DNA from: Nocardia sp. CC227C
GTDB lineage: Bacteria > Actinomycetota > Actinomycetes > Mycobacteriales > Mycobacteriaceae
NCBI RefSeq assembly: GCF_030767025.1
Contig: NZ_JASITE010000003.1
Span: 515,734 to 579,733, forward strand
Direction of reading: 5' to 3'
Length of the DNA: 64,000 bases
This document shows positions 44,363 through 53,649 of the stretch, in pieces (position 1 is the first letter of the stretch; each line of letters starts with the position of its first letter). The notes beneath the pieces are model-generated. The model saw nothing but the letters and a program-made list of their open reading frames with translations. It made no database searches and had not been told where the DNA came from. Both the position numbers and the translations under genes were made by a program.

Positions 44363-46408
44363 GTGACAGATACGGACCTGCTCGCGACACCCGGGGTGGA
44401 TACCAATTCCGATTCCTCGGGCGACCGCGAAAGTGACTCCGGACAAAGTTCGATCAAGATGAGTGAACATACCGACGTCGCACGATCGGGGCTGACTGGA
44501 ATGTTGTTGCCGCAGTTGCGTGCGCTTGCGGGAGAACTCGGTATCCGAGGCACTTCCGGGATGCGTAAGGGTGATCTCATCGCCGCCATCAAGGAGAATC
44601 AGTCCGGTGGCGCCAAGGCCGCCGCCGCGGGCAAGCCCGCGAAGGGTGGCCGGGGTGAGAAGGCCAAGGCGGATGCCGAGGCCGCCAAGGGCGCGGATAC
44701 CGCGCCGACCAGCGGGGAGTCCGGATCGGCCAAGGCCGACGCCCCCGCTGCGGCCGAGCGAGCGTCGGCCGAGAACGAGCCGTCCAAGGGCGAGCCCGCC
44801 AAGAACGACGCGTCGAAGCGCGGCGCGTCCAAGGGCGAGGCCGCCGAGGCCGCTCCCGCGCAGGAGTCCAAGCGCGACGCGGGCGATGGCGAGGACGGTG
44901 GCCGGGAAGGCCAGCGTGGTCGGGGTCGCCAGCGCAGGGGCCGCGAACAGCGCGCCGCCGCGGCGAACAACGCTGCCGCCGAAGGGACTTCGACCGAGGC
45001 TGCCTCGAACGAGGGCAAGTCCGAGTCGGAGGGCGAGCGCCGCCGCGATCGCAATCAGGGCGGCGACCGCGGTCAGCAGAACGACCGCCAGCAGAACGAC
45101 CGCCAGCAGAACCAGAACGGCACCGCTCGCCGCGACGACCGCGGCGGAGACGACGAGGAAGGCGGCCGCGGCCGCCGGGGCCGTCGCTTCCGGGAGCGCC
45201 GCCGGGGCCGGGACCGCGACGGCGGCACCGGTGAGTCCCGTGAGATGGAGATCCGCGAGGACGACGTCCTGCAGCCGGTGGCGGGCATTCTCGACGTGCT
45301 CGACAACTACGCGTTCGTGCGCACCTCCGGCTACCTGGCCGGCCCGAACGACGTGTACGTGTCGATGAACCTGGTCCGCAAGAACGGCCTGCGCCGCGGT
45401 GACGCCATCACCGGCGCCGTGCGCGCGCCCCGCGACGGCGATCAGAGCAACCAGCGCCAGAAGTTCGACCCGCTGGTGCGCCTGGACACCGTCAACGGCT
45501 CGGATATCGAATCCGCCAAGCGCCGCCCGGAGTTCAACAAGCTGACCCCGCTGTACCCGAATCAGCGCCTGCGGCTGGAGACCCAGCCCAACAAGCTGAC
45601 CACGCGTGTGATCGACCTGATCATGCCGATCGGCAAGGGTCAGCGCGCCCTGATCGTGTCGCCGCCCAAGGCCGGTAAGACCACGATCATGCAGGACATC
45701 GCGAACGCCATCGCGACCAACAACCCCGAGTGCTACCTGATGGTCGTGCTGGTGGACGAGCGTCCCGAGGAAGTGACCGATATGCAGCGCTCCGTGCGCG
45801 GCGAGGTCATCGCCTCCACGTTCGACCGGCCGCCGAGCGATCACACCTCGGTCGCCGAGCTCGCCATCGAGCGGGCCAAGCGCCTGGTGGAGATGGGTCA
45901 GGACGTCGTGGTGCTGCTCGACTCCATCACTCGACTGGGTCGCGCGTACAACAACTCCTCGCCCGCCTCGGGCCGCATCCTCTCCGGTGGTGTGGACTCG
46001 ACCGCGCTGTACCCGCCCAAGCGGTTCCTCGGTGCGGCCCGCAATATCGAGAACGGCGGCTCGCTCACCATCATCGCCACCGCGATGGTGGAGACCGGCT
46101 CCACCGGTGACACGGTCATCTTCGAGGAGTTCAAGGGCACCGGCAACGCCGAGCTCAAGCTGGACCGCAAGATCGCCGAGCGCCGCGTGTTCCCGGCGGT
46201 GGACGTCAACCCGTCCGGCACCCGCCGCGACGATCTACTGATGTCGCCGGACGAGGCCGCGGTCATCCACAAGCTGCGGCGCGTGCTGTCCGGCCTGGAT
46301 TCGCATCAGGCGATCGATCTGCTGATCGACCGGTTGAAGAAGTCCAAGAGCAATGTCGAGTTCCTCATGCAGGTCTCGAAGACCGCTCCGGGCGCACTCG
46401 ACGAGTAG
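44363..46408 (+). CDS. rho: Transcription termination factor Rho with long N-terminal insertion
   Basis: 681 residues, far longer than the 420 of E. coli Rho. After the helical N-domain (LLPQLRALAGELGIRG, then MRKGDLIAAIKE) comes an insertion of about 200 residues, first Ala/Lys/Glu-rich then Arg/Asp/Gln/Asn-rich with a QQNDR repeat. The RNA-binding fold has DNYAFVRTSGYL. The motor has SPPKAGKTTIMQ (Walker A), VVLVDERPEEV, VVLLDSITRLGRAYN and the R-loop FEEFKGTGNAEL. Insertions of this kind are known in actinobacterial Rho and bind RNA. The start is GTG 44363 after GGAAAGGA. Confidence 0.96.
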   Translation: MTDTDLLATPGVDTNSDSSGDRESDSGQSSIKMSEHTDVARSGLTGMLLPQLRALAGELGIRGTSGMRKGDLIAAIKENQSGGAKAAAAGKPAKGGRGEKAKADAEAAKGADTAPTSGESGSAKADAPAAAERASAENEPSKGEPAKNDASKRGASKGEAAEAAPAQESKRDAGDGEDGGREGQRGRGRQRRGREQRAAAANNAAAEGTSTEAASNEGKSESEGERRRDRNQGGDRGQQNDRQQNDRQQNQNGTARRDDRGGDDEEGGRGRRGRRFRERRRGRDRDGGTGESREMEIREDDVLQPVAGILDVLDNYAFVRTSGYLAGPNDVYVSMNLVRKNGLRRGDAITGAVRAPRDGDQSNQRQKFDPLVRLDTVNGSDIESAKRRPEFNKLTPLYPNQRLRLETQPNKLTTRVIDLIMPIGKGQRALIVSPPKAGKTTIMQDIANAIATNNPECYLMVVLVDERPEEVTDMQRSVRGEVIASTFDRPPSDHTSVAELAIERAKRLVEMGQDVVVLLDSITRLGRAYNNSSPASGRILSGGVDSTALYPPKRFLGAARNIENGGSLTIIATAMVETGSTGDTVIFEEFKGTGNAELKLDRKIAERRVFPAVDVNPSGTRRDDLLMSPDEAAVIHKLRRVLSGLDSHQAIDLLIDRLKKSKSNVEFLMQVSKTAPGALDE

Positions 46409-46776
46409 GGCATGAGCCGGAAGGGCGCGAAATACCGTGCCGCCCTTCCGATCGCGGCTCGAATCGGCTCGGCGGCTCCGCTTCGGCGGGGCCGCCGGCG
46501 TGCTGTCGGGGCGGGGCGCGGGCTGTAGAAGAACAGTCCGATCAACGCCGCGCCGACGATCAGGAAGCCGATGATGGTGGCGGTCACGGCGACCTGTGCG
46601 CCGGACGCCGTGACCGCCGTGTAGGTGAGATCGCCGGTGCCCGGCCGCGGTGCGCGGGAATGCACCGCCGGGTTGGGTTCGGGCCTGGCGCACCATCCCA
46701 CGACCACCCCCAGGAGCAGCGCTGCGAAGACACCGCCCGCGATGATCTCGGCTCGGCGTTCGTGTGTCCGGTTCAC
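46306..46776 (-). CDS. Small two-helix membrane protein, unknown function
   Basis: 156 residues from ATG 46776. Two membrane helices are clear: IIAGGVFAALLLGVVVGWC and VAVTATIIGFLIVGAALIGLF, joined by a short periplasmic loop. The last 35 or so residues run antisense to the 3' end of rho and look like a read-through of the opposite strand. The biological tail is probably only the RRRPRRSG region, but no earlier stop exists in this frame. Not recognised. Confidence 0.5.
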   Translation of the reverse strand: MNRTHERRAEIIAGGVFAALLLGVVVGWCARPEPNPAVHSRAPRPGTGDLTYTAVTASGAQVAVTATIIGFLIVGAALIGLFFYSPRPAPTARRRPRRSGAAEPIRAAIGRAARYFAPFRLMPYSSSAPGAVFETCMRNSTLLLDFFNRSISRSIA

Positions 46777-47176
46777 AGCTGTCCTTCCTGTTCGTAGGGG
46801 TTCCTCTCACCTGATACGACACTATGAACAACGGTGTTCGCATTCTTGAGTAGACGGCTACTCGACTTTCAGGGTGACTCGAGTCCTCGGAAGGCGCGTG
46901 CCCGCAATTCCTTGGGGGTGGATTCGGAACAAATCCGACCAACCCCATGTTCTCGATTACGGTCGTCGCGCACATCGCCCGCGAGAACTACTCCGGATGG
47001 GGGAGGAGTTCAGGGTTCACTCGGGTGCCGCCACCCTGGTGCGGACGGCCGGAGGGACCGGGAACAACGCCCCGCGAGACGGCGTTTATACTGGTCCGTC
47101 GGCAACCATGCCTAGTCGGTTCCGGTTCACGTCCTCGGTCGTCGAGGGCGACCCGGCGACCATCGAAAGGACATCC
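46777..47176 (+). other. rpmE upstream region, no protein gene
   Basis: The 400 bases between the small membrane-protein gene and rpmE carry a promoter region for L31 (47060-47092). The left half (46800-46900) is less GC-rich, as for divergent promoters, and holds no convincing gene. Confidence 0.5.
47060..47092 (+). promoter_or_regulatory. Candidate SigR/SigH-type promoter of rpmE, overlapping a TATACT
   Basis: GGGAAC (47060-47065) is followed after 18 bases by GTT (47084-47086), fitting the thiol-stress sigma consensus GGAAT/C-N18-GTT. TATACT (47087-47092) is also a good housekeeping -10. rpmE is a known SigR target in Streptomyces, which supports the reading. Confidence 0.5.
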
Positions 47177-47398
47177 ATGAAGGCAGGAATTCACCCCACG
47201 TACGTGGACACCACGGTCGTGTGCGGCTGCGGCAACACCTTCCAGACTCGCAGCACCAAGGAGTCGGGCCACATCACCGTCGAGGTCTGCTCCCAGTGCC
47301 ACCCGTTCTACACGGGCAAGCAGAAGATCCTGGACACCGGTGGCCGCGTGGCTCGCTTCGAGGCTCGCTACGGCAAGCGCGCGAAGGCTGCCAAGTAG
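47177..47398 (+). CDS. rpmE: Ribosomal protein L31, zinc-binding type
   Basis: 73 residues. [20 protein letters not shown] and [15 protein letters not shown] give the four cysteines of the zinc ribbon (the C+ paralogue), and [14 protein letters not shown] is the basic end. It belongs to the large ribosomal subunit, bridging the 30S head. Start ATG 47177 after GAAAGGA. A zinc-free paralogue elsewhere would be expected in actinobacteria. It lies between rho and prfA as in mycobacteria. Confidence 0.97.
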   Translation: MKAGIHPTYVDTTVVCGCGNTFQTRSTKESGHITVEVCSQCHPFYTGKQKILDTGGRVARFEARYGKRAKAAK

Positions 47399-47490
47399 CT
47401 ACCCCGCCGACGCCCGTCCTGCACCCGCAGGTCGGGCGTCGCTGTGTTTGCGCCAGCCTCGATCCCATTCACTCCCAAGGAGCACATGTC

Positions 47491-48573
47491 ATGGCCGACA
47501 AGTCCGCGGCCCCGTCCGCTATCGACGACATTCTGGCCGAATACGCCGGTTTGGAGACGCAGCTGGCGGATCCGGCGCTGCACAACGATCCGGGGGCCGC
47601 GCGGCGCGTCGGCAAGCGGTTCGCGGAACTCGGGCCGGTCATGTCCACCTACAACAAGCTGACCTCCGCGCGGGACGATCTGGCCGCGGCCGAGGAGCTG
47701 GCCGCCGACGACGCGTCCTTCGCCGCCGAGGTGCCCGCGCTGCGCGAACAGGTCGAGGAGCTGGAGCAGACCCTCACCGATCTGCTCGCCCCGCGCGATC
47801 CGCACGACGCCGACGATGTGGTGCTCGAGGTGAAATCCGGTGAGGGCGGCGAGGAATCGGCGCTGTTCGCCTCCGATCTGGCGCGCATGTACATCCGCTA
47901 CGCCGAACGGCGCGGGTGGAAGGTCGAGGTGCTGGGCGTCACCTATTCCGATCTGGACGGTTACAAGGAGGCCACCTTCTCCATCCGGAGCAGGGAACCC
48001 AGCCGCGACGGCGTGTGGTCCCGGCTCAAATGGGAGGGCGGCGTGCACCGCGTGCAGCGCGTGCCGGTCACCGAATCGCAGGGGCGCATCCACACCTCCG
48101 CGGCCGGTGTGCTCGTCTACCCCGAACCCGACGAGGTCGAGCAGGTGCAGATCGACGAGAAGGATCTGCGCGTCGACGTCTACCGCTCCTCCGGCAAGGG
48201 CGGTCAGGGCGTCAACACCACCGACTCCGCCGTGCGCCTCACCCACCTGCCCACCGGCATCGTGGTGACCTGCCAGAACGAACGCTCGCAGCTGCAGAAC
48301 AAGATCCGCGCCATGCAGGTGCTGGCCGCGCGCCTGCAGGCGCTCGCCGAGGAGCAGGCCGAGCAGGAGGCCGCCGCGGGCCGTGCCTCGCAGATCCGCA
48401 CCGTGGACCGCTCCGAACGCATCCGCACCTACAACTTCCCGGAGAACCGCATCGCCGACCACCGCATCGGCTTCAAGGCGCACAATCTGGACTCGGTGCT
48501 GGACGGCAACCTCGACGACCTGCTCGACGCCCTCGCCGAAGCCGACCGGACGGCTCGGCTCACGGCGGAGTAA
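47491..48573 (+). CDS. prfA: Peptide chain release factor 1
   Basis: 360 residues, full length. The codon-recognition tripeptide region is [18 protein letters not shown] (PVT, of the PxT class reading UAA/UAG), and the catalytic loop [17 protein letters not shown] has the GGQ that PrmC methylates on Gln. The C-terminal [18 protein letters not shown] is also diagnostic. Start ATG 47491 after AAGGAG. Relevant locally because a UAG interrupts the HNH gene at 1695. Confidence 0.97.
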   Translation: MADKSAAPSAIDDILAEYAGLETQLADPALHNDPGAARRVGKRFAELGPVMSTYNKLTSARDDLAAAEELAADDASFAAEVPALREQVEELEQTLTDLLAPRDPHDADDVVLEVKSGEGGEESALFASDLARMYIRYAERRGWKVEVLGVTYSDLDGYKEATFSIRSREPSRDGVWSRLKWEGGVHRVQRVPVTESQGRIHTSAAGVLVYPEPDEVEQVQIDEKDLRVDVYRSSGKGGQGVNTTDSAVRLTHLPTGIVVTCQNERSQLQNKIRAMQVLAARLQALAEEQAEQEAAAGRASQIRTVDRSERIRTYNFPENRIADHRIGFKAHNLDSVLDGNLDDLLDALAEADRTARLTAE

Positions 48574-48935
48574 GCCACCCGGTACCGAGGCGGGCAGCCG
48601 TCCGCCCCATCGCGATCGGGCGGTCCCGGTCGGAGCCAGGTGGTGGCCCACCGCCGACACTCGTGGACGCGGCGGTAGCGCGGTGGCACCCGGGTGGCCG
48701 AGCCGATCGAGCAGCCCCGGGGTGGAGCCGGGCGGCAGTCGACTCCGCGTCAGTGTCGTCCGCCGTCACGACCGCGTCGTGCGGGCGCGTCCACGCCGTG
48801 CCATCGGAGGAGCGCGTGGCTTCCGGCCGTGGCAGGGCGTGGATGATGAGGGTGCCGCCGGACTCGGCTGGACGATGGGACGGCGGTCGTCGTGAGAGCA
48901 TGGCGGGAGTTCGCCGGAGAGGTCGGAACAGCGAT
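48574..48935 (+). other. prfA-prmC gap
   Basis: A 362-base gap, unusually long for these coupled genes. It is GC-rich, and the prmC frame stays open through it with extra start codons (for example ATG 48843), but the translation is Arg/Gly-rich and not family-like. I see no other gene or clear hairpin. Confidence 0.5.
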
Positions 48936-49817
48936 ATGACACGTGTGGGGGTGCGAGCCGCGATCCGCGAGGCCGCCGAGACACTGGCGGCGGCCGGGGT
49001 GCACAGCCCGCACCCGGATGCGGAACTGCTCGCCGCGCATGTGCTGGGTGTGGACCGCATGCGCCTGATGATGGTCCCGCTGCTCACGCCGGAGCAGTTG
49101 GCGGATTTCCGGGCGCTGGTGACCCGCCGCGCGGAACGCGTTCCGCTGCAACACCTCACCGGCACGGCCGCGATGGGCGAGATCGACCTCGCCGTCGGCC
49201 CCGGAGTGTTCGTTCCCCGCCCCGAGACCGAACTGCTCTTCGCCTGGGCGCTGGCCCACCTGGAGGCGGTCGGCCACGAGCACCGGCCCGTCGTGGTGGA
49301 TCTGTGCACCGGCTCCGGCGCGCTGGCCCTCGCCATCGCGCACGCCCGCCCCGACGCCCGGGTGCACGCCGTGGAGCTGGATCCGGCGGCCCTGGACTGG
49401 GCCCGCCGCAACGCCCTGCACCGGGCCGAGCAGGGCGACACCCCGATCGACCTGCACGCGGGCGACGTCACCGCCCCCGACCTGCTGTGCCACCTGAACG
49501 GCACGGTCGACATCGTCGTCGCCAACCCGCCCTACATCCCCGAATCCGCCCGGCTGGACCCCGAGGTCGCCGACCACGACCCGCACCGCGCTCTCTTCGG
49601 CGGCCCCGACGGCCTCTCCGTCATCCGCCCCATGATCACCACCATCGCCCGCCTGCTCCGCCCCGACGGCGTCACCGCCGTCGAACACGACGACACCAAC
49701 GGCTCCGCCACCGCGGCCCTTTTCCACTCCCACGGCGGCTTCGACGCCATCGTCGAACACCCCGACCTGGCCGGAAAACCCCGCTTCGTCGCCGCCCGCC
49801 GCACCCGCGCCTCGTGA
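48936..49817 (+). CDS. prmC: Release-factor glutamine N5-methyltransferase
   Basis: 293 residues. The N-terminal helical domain (AAETLAAAGVHSPHPDAELLAAHVL) precedes the Rossmann methyltransferase fold with VVVDLCTGSGALALAIA (SAM site), HAVELDPAALDWARRN and the catalytic VVANPPYIPE. It methylates Gln of the GGQ loop of release factors 1 and 2. The start is ATG 48936, giving the usual length. It follows prfA, its substrate. Confidence 0.94.
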   Translation: MTRVGVRAAIREAAETLAAAGVHSPHPDAELLAAHVLGVDRMRLMMVPLLTPEQLADFRALVTRRAERVPLQHLTGTAAMGEIDLAVGPGVFVPRPETELLFAWALAHLEAVGHEHRPVVVDLCTGSGALALAIAHARPDARVHAVELDPAALDWARRNALHRAEQGDTPIDLHAGDVTAPDLLCHLNGTVDIVVANPPYIPESARLDPEVADHDPHRALFGGPDGLSVIRPMITTIARLLRPDGVTAVEHDDTNGSATAALFHSHGGFDAIVEHPDLAGKPRFVAARRTRAS

Positions 49818-49860
49818 CCCACCGCCCCTAGAGACTTGCCGAGAGCGCATCCGTGCCAAG

Positions 49861-50535
49861 ATGTTGCGCGTGAGTACCGTCTACGACTGCGCCGATCCCG
49901 ATTCGCGCGCCGCGGGACTGACTGCCGCGCGCAGCGCGCTGAAGTCCGGGCGGTTGGCCGTCATTCCGACCGACACGCTCTACGGCATCGCGGCCGACGC
50001 CTTCGACAGCTCGGCCGTGGCCGCGCTGCTGGCGGCCAAGCGGCGCGGGCGGGATATGCCGGTGCCGGTGCTGGTGGGCTCGTGGAACACCATCGACGGA
50101 CTGGTGTTCTCGGTGCGCCCGCAGGCGCGCGACCTGATCCGGGCCTTCTGGCCGGGTGCGCTGAGTCTCGTTGTGCAGCAGGCCCCTTCGCTGGCCTGGG
50201 ATCTGGGCGACGCGCGCGGAACAGTCATGCTGCGGATGCCCCTGCACCCGGTCGCGCTGGAACTGCTGCGCGAGGTCGGGCCGCTGGCGGTGTCGAGCGC
50301 CAACGTGTCGGGCCAGCCGCCCGCCGCCACCGTCGGCGAGGCGCGCGACCAGCTGGGCGAACTCGTCGGTGTCTACCTCGACGGCGGCAAGGCCGAGCAC
50401 GCGCTGGCCTCCACCATCGTGGACCTGACCGCCGACACCCCGCGCATCCTGCGCGAGGGCGCGGTGTCGACGGCAGCGGTCGCCGAAGTGCTCGGCGTGT
50501 CGCCGGAGGAGCTCGTCTCGCAGGCAACGCGGTGA
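49861..50535 (+). CDS. Threonylcarbamoyl-AMP synthase (Sua5/YrdC family)
   Basis: 224 residues. VIPTDTLYGIAADAFD, then the KRRGRDMPVPVLV block and PGALSLVVQQAP, are the YrdC fold. MLRMPLHPVALELLREVGPLAVSSANVSGQPP carries the KxR/SxN-type nucleotide contacts. It makes threonylcarbamoyl-AMP from Thr, bicarbonate and ATP for the t6A modification of ANN-reading tRNAs. Orthologue of the gene between prmC and wecA in mycobacteria. ATG 49861 and GTG 49870 are both possible starts; mycobacterial homologues favour the second. Confidence 0.92.
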   Translation: MLRVSTVYDCADPDSRAAGLTAARSALKSGRLAVIPTDTLYGIAADAFDSSAVAALLAAKRRGRDMPVPVLVGSWNTIDGLVFSVRPQARDLIRAFWPGALSLVVQQAPSLAWDLGDARGTVMLRMPLHPVALELLREVGPLAVSSANVSGQPPAATVGEARDQLGELVGVYLDGGKAEHALASTIVDLTADTPRILREGAVSTAAVAEVLGVSPEELVSQATR

Positions 50536-50546
50536 CGGCCCGGTAG

Positions 50547-51755
50547 ATGGTGTCGAGCAGCGACCTGCTGAGCCAAGGCGGTTTCAGTACGGCGGCGGTG
50601 GTCCCCCTGCGGGAGCTGCTGCTGGTACTGCTGGTCGCCACGGTGGTGACCTATCTGTCCACCGGCGGAGTCCGGGTGGGGGCCATCGCGTTCGGCGCGG
50701 TGGCGGTGCCCCGCGAGCGCGACGTGCACGTGAAGCCGATTCCCCGCATGGGCGGGGTGGGCATCTATCTGGGCGTGCTCGGCGCCGTGCTGTTCGCCCA
50801 TCAGCTGCCCGCGCTGCGCCGCGGCTTCGACTATCCCGCCGATATTCCGGCCGTGGTGGTCGCGGGCACGCTCATCGTGCTGGTCGGCATTATCGACGAC
50901 CGCTGGGGGCTGGACTGGCTGACCAAGCTCGTCGGCCAGATCACCGCCGCCGGGGTCATGGCGGTGATGGGCCTGAGCTGGGTGGCCATCTACAACCCGT
51001 TCACCAATACCACCGTGGTGCTCGACCAGCTCCAGGGCGGCCTGGTCACCGTCGGCATCACCGTCACCATGATCAACGCCATGAATTTCGTGGACGGCCT
51101 GGACGGTCTGGCGGCGGGGCTGGGCTTGATCGCCGCCGTGGCGGTTTTCGTGTTCACCGTCGGCCTGCTCTACGAACAGGGCGGTTCCACCGACACCTAT
51201 CCGCCCGCGTTGCTGGCGGCGGCGCTGGCGGGCGGCTGTCTCGGATTCCTGGCGCACAATTTCCAGCCCGCCCGGATATTCATGGGTGATTCCGGCTCGA
51301 TGCTCATCGGATTGATGCTCGCCGCGGTCTCCACCGGCGCGTCCGGCCGAATTCCGCTCCAGGGTTACGGCACCCGCGACATCGTCGGTCTGCTGTCGCC
51401 GCTGTTGCTGGTGGGCGCGGTCATGTTCATTCCGGTACTCGATCTTGTTCTGGCCATCGTGCGCCGCGTGCGCGCGGGTGTGAGTTTCTCCACCCCGGAC
51501 AAAATGCACTTGCACCACCGATTGCTCCAGATCGGACATTCGCATCGCCGGGTGGTGCTGCTGATCTACCTGTGGGTGAGCGTGCTCGCATTCGGGGCGG
51601 TCGGTTCGTCGCTCATGGATCGCCGCGTGGTGGTGCTGCTGTTCGCCGGGGGCCTGGTTTTCGCTCTCGTGATCACCGCCGTTCCGTCCATGGGGGAACT
51701 GACCCTGAAGGGCGGTCGCAAACCGCCGCGCGGCCCCGACGCGGCCCGCGGGTAA
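50547..51755 (+). CDS. wecA: Undecaprenyl-phosphate GlcNAc-1-phosphate transferase (WecA/TagO type)
   Basis: 402 residues, about eleven membrane helices. GGVGIYLGVLGAVLF opens the core; VGIIDDRWGLDWLTK is the Mg-binding Asp motif, NAMNFVDGLDGLAAG the catalytic segment, FQPARIFMGDSGSMLIG the third, and DKMHLHHRLL the His motif. It transfers GlcNAc-1-P from UDP-GlcNAc to decaprenyl phosphate to begin arabinogalactan linker synthesis in mycolata. It is the orthologue of Rv1302. Confidence 0.93.
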   Translation: MVSSSDLLSQGGFSTAAVVPLRELLLVLLVATVVTYLSTGGVRVGAIAFGAVAVPRERDVHVKPIPRMGGVGIYLGVLGAVLFAHQLPALRRGFDYPADIPAVVVAGTLIVLVGIIDDRWGLDWLTKLVGQITAAGVMAVMGLSWVAIYNPFTNTTVVLDQLQGGLVTVGITVTMINAMNFVDGLDGLAAGLGLIAAVAVFVFTVGLLYEQGGSTDTYPPALLAAALAGGCLGFLAHNFQPARIFMGDSGSMLIGLMLAAVSTGASGRIPLQGYGTRDIVGLLSPLLLVGAVMFIPVLDLVLAIVRRVRAGVSFSTPDKMHLHHRLLQIGHSHRRVVLLIYLWVSVLAFGAVGSSLMDRRVVVLLFAGGLVFALVITAVPSMGELTLKGGRKPPRGPDAARG

Positions 51756-51758
51756 AGT
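51753..51758 (+). promoter_or_regulatory. -10 element TAAAGT before atpI
   Basis: TAAAGT (TANNNT) ends eight bases before GTG 51767, with no Shine-Dalgarno in the gap. It spans the wecA stop codon. Confidence 0.4.
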
Positions 51759-51766
51759 GGGTCGGC

Positions 51767-52192
51767 GTGACTACGGCATCCAATCCCGGCCAGGACGCAC
51801 CACTGCGGGCCGCACTGCGCTATGGCATCTTCGGATTGATTGTGCTCGTGGTGATTTCAGCGCTTCTCGGCCTGATCTTCGCCGGGCTCCCCGGACTGTG
51901 GGGCGCGCTGCTCGGCGCGGCCATCGGCGGCGGGTTCATTCTCACCACCGCGGCCTCGGTGCTGCTGAGCGCCCGCTTCGATTCCGGAATCCAGGGCCTG
52001 GTGCTGCTGGGTGGCTGGGTCGGCAAGATCCTGGTGGCCCTGGCGGTGGTCGCGGTACTGCAGAATTTCGACTTCTACAGCCGCCCCGCGCTGTTCCTGA
52101 CGGTGGTGGGCGCCCTGCTGGTCGTTCTCGGTGCGGAGACGTACGGCCTTCTGCGCCAACGGGTTCCGGTCATCGATCTGGAAGACCGCTAG
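51767..52192 (+). CDS. atpI: ATP synthase protein I-like membrane protein
   Basis: 141 residues from GTG 51767, with four membrane helices: YGIFGLIVLVVISALLGLIF, ALLGAAIGGGFILTTAASVL, LLGGWVGKILVALAVVAVL and FLTVVGALLVVLGAETYGLL. Its size, helix number and position before atpB match Rv1303-type AtpI, thought to assist c-ring assembly. Motifs are too weak to be sure of function. Confidence 0.82.
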   Translation: MTTASNPGQDAPLRAALRYGIFGLIVLVVISALLGLIFAGLPGLWGALLGAAIGGGFILTTAASVLLSARFDSGIQGLVLLGGWVGKILVALAVVAVLQNFDFYSRPALFLTVVGALLVVLGAETYGLLRQRVPVIDLEDR

Positions 52193-52526
52193 GGGGTAGG
52201 GGATAGTTCACTCGCTGTTTCCGGCCACCCCCTACACGTTGTCGTAGATAACTTGATAAACTCTTTACCTGTAGGCAACCGAACCAACAGGGGGGTCCCT
52301 CGTGGGCCCTGGTGGGGCAGGTTATGCTTACAGCCGTGCCGGGCCCGACGGGGCTCCGGTTCTGCACCGTCGACGATGTCGCCGACGCGCGTACAGACGC
52401 CCGGGCGCAGTGCCCGAACAGCTGCTGACGAACTTCGAGCCGACCTGAGTCGACCCACCAGATCGTCAATGTCCGATCGAACCGCGGGTGAAAACATAAT
52501 CCGCGGCCCGAACACGGGAGAGAACG
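52193..52526 (+). other. atp operon upstream region, no protein gene
   Basis: 334 bases between atpI and atpB. It holds a less GC-rich core (52240-52270), a possible -10 TATGCT at 52323-52328 without a good -35, and GTAGGGG (52196-52202) facing a CCCCTAC near 52228-52234, which could end the atpI transcript. Probably the atp operon promoter and a long leader. Confidence 0.5.
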
Positions 52527-53318
52527 CTGAGCGTCACCACTTTGGCGGGCGAGTTCCACGCGCCGTCGCTTAACGACTTCTTCCCTCCAGCTCTGCTGTT
52601 CGAGGGGACGCCGTTCGAGCTCGACCGTCTGATGCTCGTTCGCATCCTGATGGCTGCCGTACTGGTGGGATTCATGCTGCTGGCATTCCGCAGCCCGAAA
52701 CTCGTGCCGCGCGGCCTGCAGAACATCGCGGAAACCGGACTCGTCTTCGTCAAGGAGCAGATCTGCGACGAGGTGCTGGGCAAGGAAACCGGAAAGAAGT
52801 TCTTCCCGCTCATCGCCTCGATCTTCTTCGCGGTGCTGTTCCTGAATATCTCCGGTGTCATTCCGTTCCTGAACATCTCCTCGAACGCGCGCATCGGCTT
52901 CCCGCTGGTGCTGGCGCTGGTCGCCTATGTCGCGTTCAACTACGTGGGCATCAAGAAGTACGGCTTCTTCCACTACATGCGTTCCAGCATCGTGGTGCCG
53001 AACGTTCCGCCCGCGATGCACGTGCTGCTGATTCCGATCGAGTTCATCTCGACCTTCCTGCTGCGCCCGTTCACCCTGACCGTTCGACTCATGGCGAACA
53101 TGCTGGCCGGCCACATCATGCTGGTGCTGTTCTTCAGCGCTACCCACTTCTTCCTGTTCGACGGCGCTGCCTGGATGAAGGTGCTCTCGCCGTTCTCGCT
53201 GCTCGGCGGGTTCGCGTTCACCCTCTTCGAACTCCTGGTGGTCTTCCTGCAGGCCTACGTCTTCGCGCTGCTCACGGCCGTGTACATCGGTCTCGCGCAG
53301 CACGCCGACTCTCACTGA
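52527..53318 (+). CDS. atpB: ATP synthase subunit a
   Basis: 263 residues with about six membrane helices. RPFTLTVRLMANMLAGHIML contains the essential Arg of the proton half-channels. FFPPALLFEGTPFELDRLML is the N-terminal signature of the actinobacterial form, and LFELLVVFLQAYVFALLTAVYIGLA the last helix pair. I chose CTG 52527 (reading SVTTLAGEFHAPSL) because GGGAG lies at 52516-52520, six bases upstream; TTG 52542 is the conventional alternative but has no ribosome site. Confidence 0.94.
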   Translation: MSVTTLAGEFHAPSLNDFFPPALLFEGTPFELDRLMLVRILMAAVLVGFMLLAFRSPKLVPRGLQNIAETGLVFVKEQICDEVLGKETGKKFFPLIASIFFAVLFLNISGVIPFLNISSNARIGFPLVLALVAYVAFNYVGIKKYGFFHYMRSSIVVPNVPPAMHVLLIPIEFISTFLLRPFTLTVRLMANMLAGHIMLVLFFSATHFFLFDGAAWMKVLSPFSLLGGFAFTLFELLVVFLQAYVFALLTAVYIGLAQHADSH

Positions 53319-53633
<315 letters not shown>

Positions 53634-53649
53634 TTGCGGAAGTCAACTT

